DNA of 64,000 nucleotides from Rathayibacter rathayi (lineage in GTDB: Bacteria; Actinomycetota; Actinomycetes; Actinomycetales; Microbacteriaceae): the NCBI RefSeq assembly GCF_004011095.1, contig NZ_CP028129.1, positions 1,736,001 through 1,800,000 of the forward strand, written 5' to 3'. Shown here in pieces: positions 44,557 through 54,271 of this stretch (positions are counted from its first letter, which is position 1; each line of letters opens with the position of its first letter). The notes under the pieces were generated by a model. That model had not been told where the DNA came from. It saw nothing but the letters and a program-made list of their open reading frames with translations, and ran no database searches. The translations under genes and the position numbers were made by a program.

Positions 44557-45135
44557 TTATCGCCGCTGGGCATCGTCGCGAATGAGGTCCTCCTCGAGCG
44601 CCGCAAAGACGAACTCGCTCCCCCACGCCCCCGACAGGCGTCGATCGTTCTCGATGAGGGGCGCCTCCTGTCGGAAGCCCAGCCGTCGGCACAGGAGCAC
44701 CGAACGCTCGTTCTCGGCATCGAGCCGGGCGAACAGCCGATGCGCGCCGTACTCCGAGAAGGCGAGTTCGGCGATCGCCCGCGCGGCCTCGGTGGCATAG
44801 CCCTGACCCGCATCCTCGGGATTGAAGACCCAGCCGATCTCGAGCTGCGAGGCCCGATGATCCGACAGGGTGAGAACGACCTCCCCGATGACGCGGCGCT
44901 CCCCGTGCACCCGGACCGCGAATACCAGAGTGTCGCCGTCGGCCTCGAGCGCCGTCGTCGCGATGGCCCGCTCGATGCCCACCGCGCAGGCGTCCCGGCT
45001 CAGCGGCTCGCGGTAGAGGTAGCGGGCGACGTCCTCGCGCGACTGGTACGCGAGACGATCGTCGAGATCGCCGTGGTCGAAGCGCGTAATGTCGAGATGT
45101 CGAGTGGTGAGGATCAGCGGCACCGTGAACTCCAT
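44557..45135 (-). CDS. GNAT family N-acetyltransferase (RimJ/RimL-like)
   Basis: A 192-residue GNAT. The acetyl-CoA loop region is NPEDAGQGYATEAARAIAEL, and HRLFARLDAENERSVLLCRRLGF is the typical ending of the RimJ/RimL-like acetyltransferase_3 group. The N-terminus TTRHLDITRFD is also typical. Targets range from ribosomal proteins to small amines and cannot be assigned. The start ATG 45135 is in the usual place. The 217 bp upstream hold nothing I recognise. Confidence 0.87.
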   Translation of the reverse strand: MEFTVPLILTTRHLDITRFDHGDLDDRLAYQSREDVARYLYREPLSRDACAVGIERAIATTALEADGDTLVFAVRVHGERRVIGEVVLTLSDHRASQLEIGWVFNPEDAGQGYATEAARAIAELAFSEYGAHRLFARLDAENERSVLLCRRLGFRQEAPLIENDRRLSGAWGSEFVFAALEEDLIRDDAQRR

Positions 45136-45352
45136 GCGGTCAGTCTCCCCTCCCCTACTGTCGCCCTCCCAGGGACGCCGACGAGCTTGCTCACCGGAGT
45201 GCTCGGATCACCGATCGTGACGGACGCCGACAGCTGCGTCAGTTCCCCGGCCGGCCCACTCTCGGTGTCGTCGGCGCCCCGCCGCTCCCGCTTGCACGAC
45301 CACGCCCGGCTCGCTGAACCGCGTGACCGCCGCGAGCCGATCGCGGCCCGAC

Positions 45353-46426
45353 TCACACGTTGAAGCGGAACTCCACCACATCCCCGTCCTGCATCACGTA
45401 GTCCTTGCCCTCGATACGGGCCTTGCCCTTCGCCCGCGCCTCCGCGATCGACCCCGTCTCGACGAGGTCATCGAACGAGATGACCTCGGCCTTGATGAAG
45501 CCCTTCTGGAAGTCGGTGTGGATGACGCCCGCGGCCTGAGGGGCGGTCCAGCCCTTCCCGATGGTCCAGGCTCGGGTCTCCTTCGGGCCGGCCGTGAGGT
45601 AGGTCTGCAGGCCGAGGGTGTCGAAGCCGATGCGGGCGAGCTGGTTCAGACCCGACTCCGTCTGGCCGGTCGATTCGAGCATCTCGGCGGCGTCGGCCTC
45701 GTCGAGGTCGATCAGCTCGGACTCGATCTTGGCGTCGAGGAAGATTGCCTGCGCGGGGGCGACGAGGGCCGAGAGCTCGGCCTTGCGCGCGTCGTCCGTC
45801 AGCACGGCCTCATCGACGTTGAAAACGTAGATGAAGGGCTTGGCGGTCAGCAGGCCCAGCTCGCGGATCGGCTCGAAATCGAGCGTGGACGCCGAGAGCG
45901 GCTTGCCGGAGTCGAGGAACTCGCGCGCCTTCTTCGCGGTCTCGACCACGATCGGCTCGATCTTCTTGCCCTTGAGTTCCTTCTCGTAGCGGGCCTCGGC
46001 CTTCTCGAGCGTCTGGAGGTCGGCGAGGACGAGCTCGGTGTTGATGGTCTCCATGTCGCTCGCGGCGTCGACCTTGCCGTCGACGTGGACGACGTCCGAA
46101 TCCTCGAAGCCGCGGATAACCTGCGCGATGGCGTCGGCCTCGCGGATATTCGCGAGGAACTTATTGCCCAGGCCCTCGCCCTCGGACGCGCCGCGCACAA
46201 TGCCGGCGATATCGACGAAGGAGACGGGCGCGGGGAGGATGCGCTCGGAGCCGAAAATCCCGGCCAGCACCTCGAGGCGCGGGTCGGGCAGGTTCACGAC
46301 GCCGACGTTCGGCTCGATCGTCGCGAATGGGTAGTTCGCCGCGAGCACCGTGTTCTTGGTCAGCGCGTTGAAAAGCGTCGATTTGCCGACGTTGGGGAGT
46401 CCGACGATTGCGATAGTGAGAGCCAC
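45353..46426 (-). CDS. ychF: Redox-regulated ATPase YchF
   Basis: A 357-residue Obg-related P-loop protein: G1 GLPNVGKST at about 8-16, G3 DIAGIVRGASEGEGLGNKFL, and NVDE in place of NKxD, the change that makes YchF prefer ATP. A TGS domain forms the C-terminus (GWTAPQAAGVIHTDFQKGF, then VEFRFNV). GTG 46426 gives the standard N-terminus MALTIAIVGLPN, and a TAGGAT box (46440-46435) ends 8 nt before it. ATG 46432 would leave only 2 nt after that box, so GTG is preferred and the mRNA is probably leaderless. Confidence 0.93.
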   Translation of the reverse strand: MALTIAIVGLPNVGKSTLFNALTKNTVLAANYPFATIEPNVGVVNLPDPRLEVLAGIFGSERILPAPVSFVDIAGIVRGASEGEGLGNKFLANIREADAIAQVIRGFEDSDVVHVDGKVDAASDMETINTELVLADLQTLEKAEARYEKELKGKKIEPIVVETAKKAREFLDSGKPLSASTLDFEPIRELGLLTAKPFIYVFNVDEAVLTDDARKAELSALVAPAQAIFLDAKIESELIDLDEADAAEMLESTGQTESGLNQLARIGFDTLGLQTYLTAGPKETRAWTIGKGWTAPQAAGVIHTDFQKGFIKAEVISFDDLVETGSIAEARAKGKARIEGKDYVMQDGDVVEFRFNV

Positions 46427-46585
46427 GGGCATCCATCCTACGGCGTGGCAGCGGGCGGGCCGGGGTGTGCGGAAGCGATGGGACGGGAGACGCCCGGCGC
46501 TGACCCGCGCGGGCCGGAAGGGATCGCCGCACCCCGTGCCGCGTGCCGCTCAGGACCGCGTCGGAGGTGCGTGAGAGGCTGGAGC

Positions 46586-47173
46586 GTGCCCATCGACTTC
46601 ACCGCCATCGACTTCGAGACCGCCAACTCGCACGGAGCCTCCGCCTGCTCCGTCGGGCTCGTGAAGGTCCGCGACGGCCGCGTCGTCGATCGGGCCGGCT
46701 GGCTGATCCGCCCTCCGGTGGGCTTCGACGACTTCCTCGAGTGGAACACGCGGATTCACGGCATCCGCAAGCACGACGTGCACGCGGCCGCGACCTGGGT
46801 CGAGCAGTTCGCCGACCTGACGGCCTTCGCGGGCGAGGACGTGTTCGTCGCGCACAACGCCGGCTTCGACATGAGCGTCATCCGTGCGGCCTGCGCGGCC
46901 ACCGCCCTCAAGCACCCCGAGTACGACTACCTCTGCTCGCTCCAGCTCGCCCGCAAGACCTATGAACTCGACTCCTACCGCCTCCCCGTCGTCGCGATGG
47001 CCGCGGGTTTCGAGGACTTCCGACACCATGACGCATCAGCAGACGCGGAAGCGTGCGCCGCGATCGTCGTGCACGCGGCACGACGGCACGGCGCCGCGAG
47101 CATGGCCGAGCTGGGCGAGCTAGCGGGCGTCTCGGTGAAGCGTCTGCTCCCCAAGGCTCCCGTCGCCGCCTGA
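46586..47173 (+). CDS. DEDDh 3'-5' exonuclease
   Basis: A 195-residue exonuclease of the DnaQ/RNase T type. Exo I DFETA at about 9-13, Exo II AHNAGFDMS, and Exo III HHDASADAEA with the DEDDh histidine are all present. There is no BRCT or helicase part. It could be a proofreading subunit-like or repair exonuclease; the exact job is unknown. The GTG start has GAGAGGCTGGAG upstream and gives VPIDFTAIDFE. It diverges from ychF. Confidence 0.85.
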   Translation: MPIDFTAIDFETANSHGASACSVGLVKVRDGRVVDRAGWLIRPPVGFDDFLEWNTRIHGIRKHDVHAAATWVEQFADLTAFAGEDVFVAHNAGFDMSVIRAACAATALKHPEYDYLCSLQLARKTYELDSYRLPVVAMAAGFEDFRHHDASADAEACAAIVVHAARRHGAASMAELGELAGVSVKRLLPKAPVAA

Positions 47174-47174
47174 A

Positions 47175-47216
47175 TCGGTACCGCCGGAGTCGCCGCCGGA
47201 GTCGGTGCCGCCTGAG
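47175..47216 (+). repeat. Degenerate 12-15 bp repeat after the exonuclease gene
   Basis: CCGCCGGAG, CCGCCGGAG and CCGCCTGAG recur with TCGGT/TCG spacers directly after the exonuclease stop codon. It is another gene-end tandem repeat, less regular than the others. Confidence 0.55.
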
Positions 47217-47316
47217 CCCTGTCAGCCGCACGGTCCGCGGCGCCCGCGAGTCGGCCGCCAGGATGTCATCGACGGAGCCCCCCGAGCAGGAACGAGGCCA
47301 GCACCGGAATGACGAC

Positions 47317-47365
47317 GACCGCACCGCCCCGCCGGCGTCGGACGCCGGTCGGGGGCGGTGCGGTC
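47317..47365. terminator. Bidirectional hairpin between convergent genes
   Basis: GACCGCACCGCCCC (47317-47330) pairs perfectly with GGGGCGGTGCGGTC (47352-47365), and CCGGCGTC pairs with GACGCCGG inside. It lies between the exonuclease gene and the cell-wall-binding protein gene, which converge, and should stop transcription from both sides. Confidence 0.75.
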
Positions 47366-47403
47366 CAGATCATTGGTCCACGCTAGTGGCGGTGCGGTCG
47401 CGA

Positions 47404-49590
47404 TCAGCCGCAGGGCGTGAGCCGCGCGACCTCCTCCGAGAGAGTGGTCGGACCGCCCAGAAGGACGACCCGCTTCGCTCCGGACGTCGCGATATCCGTC
47501 AGGACCGCGCGAGGCACGCAGGTCGGCGGCACGGCGAACAGCGGGCTCGTTGAGTAGCCCGCCGCCGTGGCTCCGGCGAGCGCATCGGGGAAGTTCTCGC
47601 CCGTCGCCAGGAACACCGTCTTTGCGCTCGAGAAGGCGGCGCGGTTCAGCTGCTCCGAGGTGTCGTAGCGGTCGACGCCGCCGATCCGCGTGATCGTCGG
47701 CCCCGACAGGGAACTCTTGATCCCGTCGCTCACCGAGAGCGCGCTGCCCGCGATGGTCAGATTCTGGACCTTGAGGCCCGACACGATGGCCCGCGTGGTC
47801 GAGTCGGCACTACCGAGACCGCCGTTCACGAGGATGACGGGCGCGTCGACGGAGCCGGCCGCTGCGCTCGCACCGAGCGCGTCGGGGAACTTCTCACCGG
47901 TGGCGAGCCAGGCCCGCGCCGAACCTCCCGAGAACGCGTACTGGATGATCTGCTTCGACGTGTCGTAGCGGTCCTGGCCGCCGATGCGCTGCACCTGGGG
48001 GGAGAAGGATCGCAGCTGGTTCAGGAGGCCGTCGGCGACGCTCAGGGAGGAGCCGACGACCACGATCTTCGCGGGTTTGAGCCGGGCGAGCTCGTCGCGG
48101 ACGGGCTGCGACATCGAGTCGCGGTCGACCAGGAGGAGCGGTCCGCCCTGCTTGGCGGCGGCGGGGGCGGCGCTCAGCGCATCGGGGAAGTTCGCGCCGG
48201 TCGCGACGTAGACGACGGGGACATTGGCGCCAAAGACCGCCTTCGAGATCTCGACGGCGGTGCCCTGGCGATCAGTGCCGGCGAGGCGCGTGACGTCGAT
48301 TCCCGCGGACGTGCTCACGCTGGAGCAGCCGAGGTCCTTCGCGCCCGGACCTCGGGAGTCTCCCGAGCCCACCCACCGGTTCCAGTCGACGGAGTCGGCC
48401 GCGACGCACACCCGGTAGGTGCCCGGCGCAGAGGCCGGCGTCGTCGCTCCGAAGCCGTGGGCGCGGCCTGCGGCCGGGTAGTCGCCCGGGATGTCCCCGC
48501 GGTCGCCGTTCGCAGTCTGCGTGCGGACGGTGCGACTGCCGTCCGGGGCGATGACGGTGACCGTCGTCCTCAGTGCGGCCTGCTGCGTGGTCGGGTCGAC
48601 CGCCCAGCCGGACACGCTGAGGGTACTGCCCGAAATGCGCGGCGCATCGACGCGGCCGGCGGGCGCGATCCCGGCGTTCGCCAGGGTCCCATTCGGGTTC
48701 CAGTCGCTGAAGAGATACCAGAAGTTGATGTTGCCGTAGGTCGCACAGTTCGCGTCACCGGAGTTGGTGAGCGCGTAAGCGTTGGGCTGGTACGGCGTGT
48801 AGTAGTAGAGGTCGGCCGTCGCCTGGTTGCGGATGGTCACCGGCGAGGAGCCGCACGCGGTGCTCGGGGTGTACTGGATGTACGGCGTCGTACCCGGAGC
48901 GAAGGCGGTGAAGTTGGAGCCCGAGCCGGGCGGGTTGGCGTAGCGCTTAAACTGGCGGGCCGCGCTGTGGACCTGCGTGAAGAAACCGGCGGAGCCGGGG
49001 TCGCAGGCCGAGGTGTCCGGACAGTTGTACCCGGTCGCCTTGGCATAGTCGGCGGGGCTGGGATTCGTGGTGGTGACGAGGCTCCGCTCCTTCTGCACGA
49101 GGACGACGAGCGTCAGCGGGTTGATCCCGCAGGCCGCTCCGACGCGCGTGAAGATCGAGGCCGACGACTCGCTCCCCGAGCCCTGGTAGGCACTGCACAT
49201 CGCATCCGCCGCCTTCGACGGGGTCGCCTGCGAGAAGTCCTTAAGGCAGGGCATGCCGGCGTCGGTCGCGCACCGGCTGCCCTTCTCGTTCAGGAGCGAC
49301 TGCACCTGCCCGATGTTCAGCGCATCACCGTCGAAGAACTGTGCGTCGCTGATGATGAAGCCGGCGCGGAAGCTCCTCGTCTCCGAGGCGTCGTACTGCC
49401 TCGACTGGTCCGGGAGGCCGTGGTCGGCGCGATCCAGCGCCGGATCGAGGGAGCCGGTCTCGACCGAGACGCTCGATGGCGCGTCCTCGGCTGCGAAGGC
49501 GACGGTGAGCGGGACGACGGCGGTGCCGAGCCCAACGGCGAAGGCGAGCGCGGCAGTGAGCAGGCGCGACGAGCGATGGTGGTTCCCCAT
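47404..49590 (-). CDS. Secreted protein with three cell-wall-binding type 2 repeats
   Basis: A 728-residue exported protein. A Sec signal peptide (about 1-33, ending VAFA-AED) precedes an approximately 250-residue globular region with many cysteines, GFIISDAQFFDG and a QKERSLVTTTNPSPADYAKATGYN-like segment that recurs in Microbacteriaceae wall proteins (quoted parts are contiguous pieces of it). Next is a beta-sandwich region (SVSGWAVDPTTQQA...). The last ~300 residues are three CWB2 repeats, each with RLAGTDRQGTA/RIGGQDRYDTS, ATGxNFPDAL and VVVGSSLSV-type cores. It is probably anchored to the wall non-covalently. Enzymatic activity of the N-terminal region is uncertain. Confidence 0.82.
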   Translation of the reverse strand: MGNHHRSSRLLTAALAFAVGLGTAVVPLTVAFAAEDAPSSVSVETGSLDPALDRADHGLPDQSRQYDASETRSFRAGFIISDAQFFDGDALNIGQVQSLLNEKGSRCATDAGMPCLKDFSQATPSKAADAMCSAYQGSGSESSASIFTRVGAACGINPLTLVVLVQKERSLVTTTNPSPADYAKATGYNCPDTSACDPGSAGFFTQVHSAARQFKRYANPPGSGSNFTAFAPGTTPYIQYTPSTACGSSPVTIRNQATADLYYYTPYQPNAYALTNSGDANCATYGNINFWYLFSDWNPNGTLANAGIAPAGRVDAPRISGSTLSVSGWAVDPTTQQAALRTTVTVIAPDGSRTVRTQTANGDRGDIPGDYPAAGRAHGFGATTPASAPGTYRVCVAADSVDWNRWVGSGDSRGPGAKDLGCSSVSTSAGIDVTRLAGTDRQGTAVEISKAVFGANVPVVYVATGANFPDALSAAPAAAKQGGPLLLVDRDSMSQPVRDELARLKPAKIVVVGSSLSVADGLLNQLRSFSPQVQRIGGQDRYDTSKQIIQYAFSGGSARAWLATGEKFPDALGASAAAGSVDAPVILVNGGLGSADSTTRAIVSGLKVQNLTIAGSALSVSDGIKSSLSGPTITRIGGVDRYDTSEQLNRAAFSSAKTVFLATGENFPDALAGATAAGYSTSPLFAVPPTCVPRAVLTDIATSGAKRVVLLGGPTTLSEEVARLTPCG

Positions 49591-49693
49591 GATCGCGGAG
49601 TCTACGAGGCCGTGGGGCGACCTCGTGTCCTTCTTTTGGGGGGCATGGCGCGTCGATTCGAGGATGTCGGAGGTGCGTGGTGTCATCGGCGGC

Positions 49694-50935
49694 ATGGATG
49701 TCTCCTTCGCTCTCGGTCTGGTGGTCGGCGCGCTCCTCGCGGGAGTCGTCGCCGCACTCCTCGCCCGCTCCCGCACACCCGACGCCGCCCTCGCCCTCGA
49801 CCTCGCGACCACCCGCGCCCGCGCCGAGGGGCTGGAGGAGCGCCACGAGGCCGTCGTCGAGCAGCACCGTGAGCATCTCGGATCCGCGCGCGATCAGATC
49901 CGCGAGCTGCAGGAGCAGCTGCGCGTCGTTGCCGAGCGCGAGCGGCACGACGCGCGCATCCTGCAGACCCTCTCCCCCGTCGCCGAGAGCCTGCGCGGCA
50001 TGCAGGAGGCGGTGGGCCGGCTCGAGCGCGAGCGCGCCGCCCAGTTCGGCGCGATCACCGAGCAGCTGGAGGGCCAGCGGGCGGCGGGCGAGCAGCTCCG
50101 CTCGACCACCGAGACCCTCGCCACCGCGCTGCGCTCGACCACCAGCCGCGGCGCGTGGGGTGAGACCCAGCTCCGCAATGTCGTCGAGGCCGCAGGGCTC
50201 ACGCAGCGGGTCGACTTCGACGTGCAGTTCGGGCTCGAAGGAGAAGCAGGTCGCGGCCGGGCCGACATGGTGGTGCGCCTCCCCGGTGGCAAGGCGATCG
50301 CGGTCGACGCCAAAGTCCCGTTCGATGCGTACCTCGAGGCCAGCGCGATCCCCGCCGGGGCCGTCGGTGAGGAGGAGGCTCGACGCGCGGCGCTCCTGCG
50401 CGCCCACGTTCGCGCGCTCCGCGGCCATGTGGACGCGCTCGCCGCCCGCTCCTACTGGACGGGACTTGCGGCGAGTCCCGAGTTCGTCATCGCATTCGTG
50501 CCCAGCGAGCCGCTGCTCGCCAGCGCGCTCGATGCCGACCCGAGCCTGCTTGAGTATGCGTTCCGCAAGCGCGTGGCGCTCGCCTCGCCGGTCACCCTCT
50601 GGTCCGTACTCAAGACCGTCGCCTACACCTGGCAGCAAGACGTGCTCACCGACGACGCGAAACGTCTGCTCGACCTCGGCAAGACCCTCTATGCGCGGCT
50701 CGGCACGCTCGCCGACCACGCCGAGGGCCTGCGCCGCTCGCTCGAGAAGACGGTGGACTCCTACAACGCCTTCGCCGGCTCACTCGAGAGTCGCGTGCTC
50801 GTCACCGCACGCCAGTTCGACTCCCTCGACGAGTCGAGGGTCATCGCCCCGGTCGCCGGCGTCACCTCCTCCCCGCGCCGCCTGACCGCGGTCGAGCTGC
50901 TCACGGACGAGACGGATGGGGAACGGAACTCGTAA
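49694..50935 (+). CDS. rmuC: DNA recombination protein RmuC
   Basis: A 413-residue RmuC-family protein: a membrane-spanning N-terminus (ALGLVVGALLAGVVAALLA, about 5-23), a coiled coil (about 30-130, rich in E/R/Q), then the PD-(D/E)XK-like core with SRGAWGETQLRNVVEAAGL, GRADMVVRLPGGKAIAVDAKVPFDAYLEA (read in pieces), and FVPSEPLLASALD. RmuC restrains inversion at short repeats in E. coli. ATG 49694 is used; the ribosome site is weak. It diverges from the cell-wall protein gene with about 100 bp between. Confidence 0.85.
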   Translation: MDVSFALGLVVGALLAGVVAALLARSRTPDAALALDLATTRARAEGLEERHEAVVEQHREHLGSARDQIRELQEQLRVVAERERHDARILQTLSPVAESLRGMQEAVGRLERERAAQFGAITEQLEGQRAAGEQLRSTTETLATALRSTTSRGAWGETQLRNVVEAAGLTQRVDFDVQFGLEGEAGRGRADMVVRLPGGKAIAVDAKVPFDAYLEASAIPAGAVGEEEARRAALLRAHVRALRGHVDALAARSYWTGLAASPEFVIAFVPSEPLLASALDADPSLLEYAFRKRVALASPVTLWSVLKTVAYTWQQDVLTDDAKRLLDLGKTLYARLGTLADHAEGLRRSLEKTVDSYNAFAGSLESRVLVTARQFDSLDESRVIAPVAGVTSSPRRLTAVELLTDETDGERNS

Positions 50936-50963
50936 GAAGGCGGGGCCGGCCGAGCGGCGGGGC

Positions 50964-51959
50964 TCAGACCCACTTCTCCGCGAGGTGCTGGGCGGTGACA
51001 CGGCGGATGGTGCCCGAACGCGAGCGCAGGACGATCGACTCCGTCGTGATGACGTGACCCTCCTTGCGTACGCCCTTCACGAGCCCGCCGTTCGTCACGC
51101 CGGTCGCGACGAAGTAGGTGTTGTCGCTGCGGACCAGGTCGTTCGCGTGCAGCACTCGGTCGAGGTCGTGGCCGGCGTCGATGGCGCGCTGGCGTTCGTC
51201 GTCGTCCTTCGGGCGCAGGATCCCCTGAATGACCCCTCCTAGAGCACGGATGGCGCACGCCGTGATGATTCCCTCGGGCGTGCCTCCGGTACCGACGCAC
51301 ATGTCCAGCCGCGAGTCATGGCGGGCCGCGTTGATGCCACCCGCGACATCGCCGTCGAGCAGTAGCCGGGTTCCGGCTCCGGCCGCGCGGATGTCCTCGA
51401 TGAGCTGAGCGTGACGGGGACGATCCAGCACCGCGATCCGCATCTCCTCCACAGGCTTGCGCTTGGCGCGGGCGAGCGCACGGATGTTCTCGCCGATCGG
51501 GCGTTGAATGTCGATAATGCCGACGCCCTCGGGCCCGGTGACGATCTTCTCCATGTAGAACACAGCGGAGGGGTCGAACATCGCGCCGCGGTCGGCGACC
51601 GCGATCATCGAGAGCGCGTTCTGACGCCCGGCGGCAGTCAGCGAGGTGCCGTCGATCGGGTCGACCGCGATGTCAGCGGCGGGCCCCGAGCCGTTGCCGA
51701 CGTGCTCACCGTTGAAGAGCATGGGCGCGTTGTCCTTCTCGCCCTCACCGATCACGACGACGCCGTCGAAGTTCACTGTCCCGAGGAAGGTGCGCATCGC
51801 ATCGACGGCAGCACCGTCGGCGGCGTTCTTATCACCCTTGCCGATGAACGGTACGGCGCGGATCGCGGCGGCCTCGGTAGCACGGACGAGCTCCATGCCG
51901 AGGTTGCGGTCGGGGTGGAGGTAGAGCGAGTCGTTGTCAGTCGGGTCGTGATCAGTCAC
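50964..51959 (-). CDS. glpX: Class II fructose-1,6-bisphosphatase
   Basis: A 331-residue GlpX enzyme of gluconeogenesis, the only FBPase type in many actinobacteria. Metal-site motifs are [14 protein letters not shown] and [11 protein letters not shown], followed by GTGGTPEG and the C-terminal [19 protein letters not shown] 51959 ([15 protein letters not shown]) is chosen because AAGGA lies 9 nt upstream; the frame continues further without support. It is followed by converging rmuC and preceded, on the other strand, by fbaA, whose product makes its substrate. Confidence 0.93.
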   Translation of the reverse strand: MTDHDPTDNDSLYLHPDRNLGMELVRATEAAAIRAVPFIGKGDKNAADGAAVDAMRTFLGTVNFDGVVVIGEGEKDNAPMLFNGEHVGNGSGPAADIAVDPIDGTSLTAAGRQNALSMIAVADRGAMFDPSAVFYMEKIVTGPEGVGIIDIQRPIGENIRALARAKRKPVEEMRIAVLDRPRHAQLIEDIRAAGAGTRLLLDGDVAGGINAARHDSRLDMCVGTGGTPEGIITACAIRALGGVIQGILRPKDDDERQRAIDAGHDLDRVLHANDLVRSDNTYFVATGVTNGGLVKGVRKEGHVITTESIVLRSRSGTIRRVTAQHLAEKWV

Positions 51960-52148
51960 TGAGCGGAGTCCTTCGTCGTCGAGTTCGTGCACGTCGTCGC
52001 AGGACCCGCGGAGCGGATCCCCATCCCACGGGAAGCCTAGTCCAGGGCCTCTCCGCCGCAGGAGGGAGTGCGCAGGGGCGGCTCGCTAGACTCGTCCGCG
52101 ACGCGGGCCTCGCCCGACCCCCTTCGTTCATCCGTCAAAGGAGATGCC

Positions 52149-53174
52149 ATGCCCGTCGCTACCCCGGACCAGTACGCAGAGATGCTCGACAAGGCGAAGG
52201 CGGGCGGCTTCGCCTACCCGGCGTTCAACGTCTCCTCGTCGCAGACCATCAACGCGGTCCTCCAGGGCCTCACCGAGTCGGGCTCGGACGGCATCATCCA
52301 GGTGACGACCGGAGGCGCGGACTACTTCGCCGGTCATACCGTGAAGAACCGCGCGGCCGGCGCGATCGCCTTTGCGAAGTTCGCGACCGAGGTCGCCAAA
52401 AACTATCCGGTCACGGTCGCTCTGCACACCGACCACTGCCCGCAGAACGCGCTCGAGGGCTTCGTCTACCCGCTGATCGCCGCCTCCGAGGAGGAGGTCA
52501 AGGCCGGTCGCGAGCCGCTGTTCCAGTCGCACATGTGGGACGGCTCCGCGGTCCCGCTCGACGAGAACCTCGCCATCGCGAAGGAGATCCTCCCCCGGGT
52601 GAAGAACATCAACGCGATCCTCGAGGTCGAGATCGGCGTCGTCGGCGGCGAGGAGGACGGCGTCTCGCACGACATCAATGAGCACCTCTACACGACCCTC
52701 GACGACGCGATCGCGACCGTCGAGGCGCTCGGCTTCGGCGAGCAGGGCCGTTACATGGCCGCCCTCACCTTCGGCAACGTGCACGGCGTCTACAAGCCCG
52801 GCAACGTGCGCCTGCGCCCGGAGCTGCTCCGCGAGATCCAGGACGGCCTGCAGCAGAAGTACGGCACCGACACGCTCCCGCTCGACCTCGTCTTCCACGG
52901 CGGATCGGGCTCGACCGACGAAGAGATCGCCGAGGCGGTCCGCAACGGCGTCGTGAAGATGAACATCGACACCGATACGCAGTATGCGTTCAGCCGCTCG
53001 ATCGCGGACACCGTGCTGAAGAACTACGACGGCTTCCTTAAGGTCGACGGCGAGGTCGGTAACAAGAAGGTCTACGACCCGCGCTCCTGGGGTAAGATCG
53101 CCGAGACCGCGATGGCCGCACGCGTCGCCGAGGCCACCCGCCAGCTCGGCTCGGCCGGGAACTCCGGGAAGTAG
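52149..53174 (+). CDS. fbaA: Class II fructose-bisphosphate aldolase
   Basis: A 341-residue zinc aldolase of glycolysis and gluconeogenesis. Zinc and active-site segments: YPVTVALHTDHCPQNAL, ILEVEIGVVGGEEDGV, TFGNVHGVYKPGN, LVFHGGSGSTDEEI and KMNIDTDTQYAF. ATG 52149 has AAAGGAGATGCC upstream, an excellent ribosome site. It diverges from glpX, so two consecutive enzymes of the hexose-bisphosphate step share an upstream region of about 190 bp. Confidence 0.96.
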   Translation: MPVATPDQYAEMLDKAKAGGFAYPAFNVSSSQTINAVLQGLTESGSDGIIQVTTGGADYFAGHTVKNRAAGAIAFAKFATEVAKNYPVTVALHTDHCPQNALEGFVYPLIAASEEEVKAGREPLFQSHMWDGSAVPLDENLAIAKEILPRVKNINAILEVEIGVVGGEEDGVSHDINEHLYTTLDDAIATVEALGFGEQGRYMAALTFGNVHGVYKPGNVRLRPELLREIQDGLQQKYGTDTLPLDLVFHGGSGSTDEEIAEAVRNGVVKMNIDTDTQYAFSRSIADTVLKNYDGFLKVDGEVGNKKVYDPRSWGKIAETAMAARVAEATRQLGSAGNSGK

Positions 53175-53185
53175 GGCTCCGCTTC

Positions 53186-53752
53186 GTGACGAACGCACAC
53201 GATCAGCCGGGCGCCGGACGTCCGGAGCCGCAGTACGGCGAGTACGCGCCGCCCGGCTGGTCGTGGCAGCCGCCGGAGGACGCAGTTCTCGTCCCGGATC
53301 CGCGTGGCTCCGAGACCGATCCGCGCCCCTCGACCGCAGCGGCCGCGACAACCGTCGCGCACCCCGTCGACCGCCTGCTCACGATCGTGCTGCTCGCGCT
53401 CGGCGTGTTCTTCGCGGTACCGAGGCTGCTCGATCCGTCGAGCTTCGCGACAACACTGCAGGAGTTCTATCGCACCCAGGGCATCGGCACGTACGCGTCG
53501 CCCGAGTTCGCGCGTATCCTCGGCGTCGTCGTGGCGCTCGCCCAGTCGCTGATCGTCGCCTTCGCAGTGTGGATCTCGATCCGACGGCTCCGCGCCGGCA
53601 AGCGCGCCGTGCTCGTGCCGATTCTCGGCATCGCGGCGACCGTGCTGCTCTCCCTGATCATCGCCGCGATCGCCATCCTGGGCGATCCGACGTTCGCGGA
53701 GTACGTCACCCGCATGACGAGCTCGCAGAGCGGCGCGTCGACTGCTGCCTGA
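53186..53752 (+). CDS. Small membrane protein, DUF6264-like
   Basis: A 188-residue protein with a Pro/Tyr-rich soluble N-terminus (EYAPPGWSWQPPEDAVLVPD, about 20-40) and about three or four membrane helices (LLTIVLLALGVFFAVP, VVVALAQSLIVAFAVWISI, LGIAATVLLSLIIAAIAIL). It resembles DUF6264 proteins of Microbacteriaceae; no function is known. The GTG lies 11 bp after the fbaA stop codon, so it is likely co-transcribed with fbaA. Confidence 0.6.
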   Translation: MTNAHDQPGAGRPEPQYGEYAPPGWSWQPPEDAVLVPDPRGSETDPRPSTAAAATTVAHPVDRLLTIVLLALGVFFAVPRLLDPSSFATTLQEFYRTQGIGTYASPEFARILGVVVALAQSLIVAFAVWISIRRLRAGKRAVLVPILGIAATVLLSLIIAAIAILGDPTFAEYVTRMTSSQSGASTAA

Positions 53753-53974
53753 CCACCAGAGGCGACCGCTCGCGGGCTCCGACGCCGATCGTTGTCGCGT
53801 CCTCGTGGCGACGCTCCCTCTGCGACGGCTGAGGGGCCGGTCATTACTGTCGTGGTGGCCGTCGACGCCACTCCTGTGGATGGCGACCCGACTGAACGGC
53901 GACCACTAAAGGAAAGCAGACACACCCTATGGAGGTTTAGCGGATACTGTACTGACCTGGACAGGAGCGCAACC

Positions 53975-54271
53975 ATGACCGCAGACCTTCCCCCAGCAGT
54001 ACGCGCCTCAGCGGTCGAGATCGGCGCCGACCTCGCCGGATGGCGGAAGATCCTCGGGTTGACCGCGGAACAGGTCGCGGACCGCGCGGGGGTGACCCGA
54101 GTGACCCTCCGCAAAGTGGAACACGGCGACTCGACCGTCGGCTTCCACGTCCTCCTCCGCGTCGCCCGCGCTCTCGGCGTTCTCGAAACCCTCACCGCTG
54201 CACTCGATCCCCTGAAGACCGATCTGGGACGCGCGCGCGCTGACCTCCTCCTGCGAAAGCGCGTCCGATGA
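53975..54271 (+). CDS. hipB: HipB-like helix-turn-helix antitoxin
   Basis: A 98-residue XRE-type regulator. The HTH is LAGWRKILGLTAEQVADRAG followed by VTRVTLRKVEHGD. In HipBA modules it neutralises HipA and represses the operon. ATG 53975 has ACAGGAGCG upstream, and its stop overlaps hipA by 4 bp (ATGA). Upstream, CTAAA (53906-53910) and TTTAG (53936-53940) are inverted half-sites near a TACTGT box (53945-53950) and may be its operator. Confidence 0.85.
   Translation: MTADLPPAVRASAVEIGADLAGWRKILGLTAEQVADRAGVTRVTLRKVEHGDSTVGFHVLLRVARALGVLETLTAALDPLKTDLGRARADLLLRKRVR

Noticed and set aside
45114..45356. 80-codon minus-strand frame between the GNAT gene and ychF
   Set aside because: Composition looks random, no ribosome site, overlaps both neighbours; nothing supports it as a gene.
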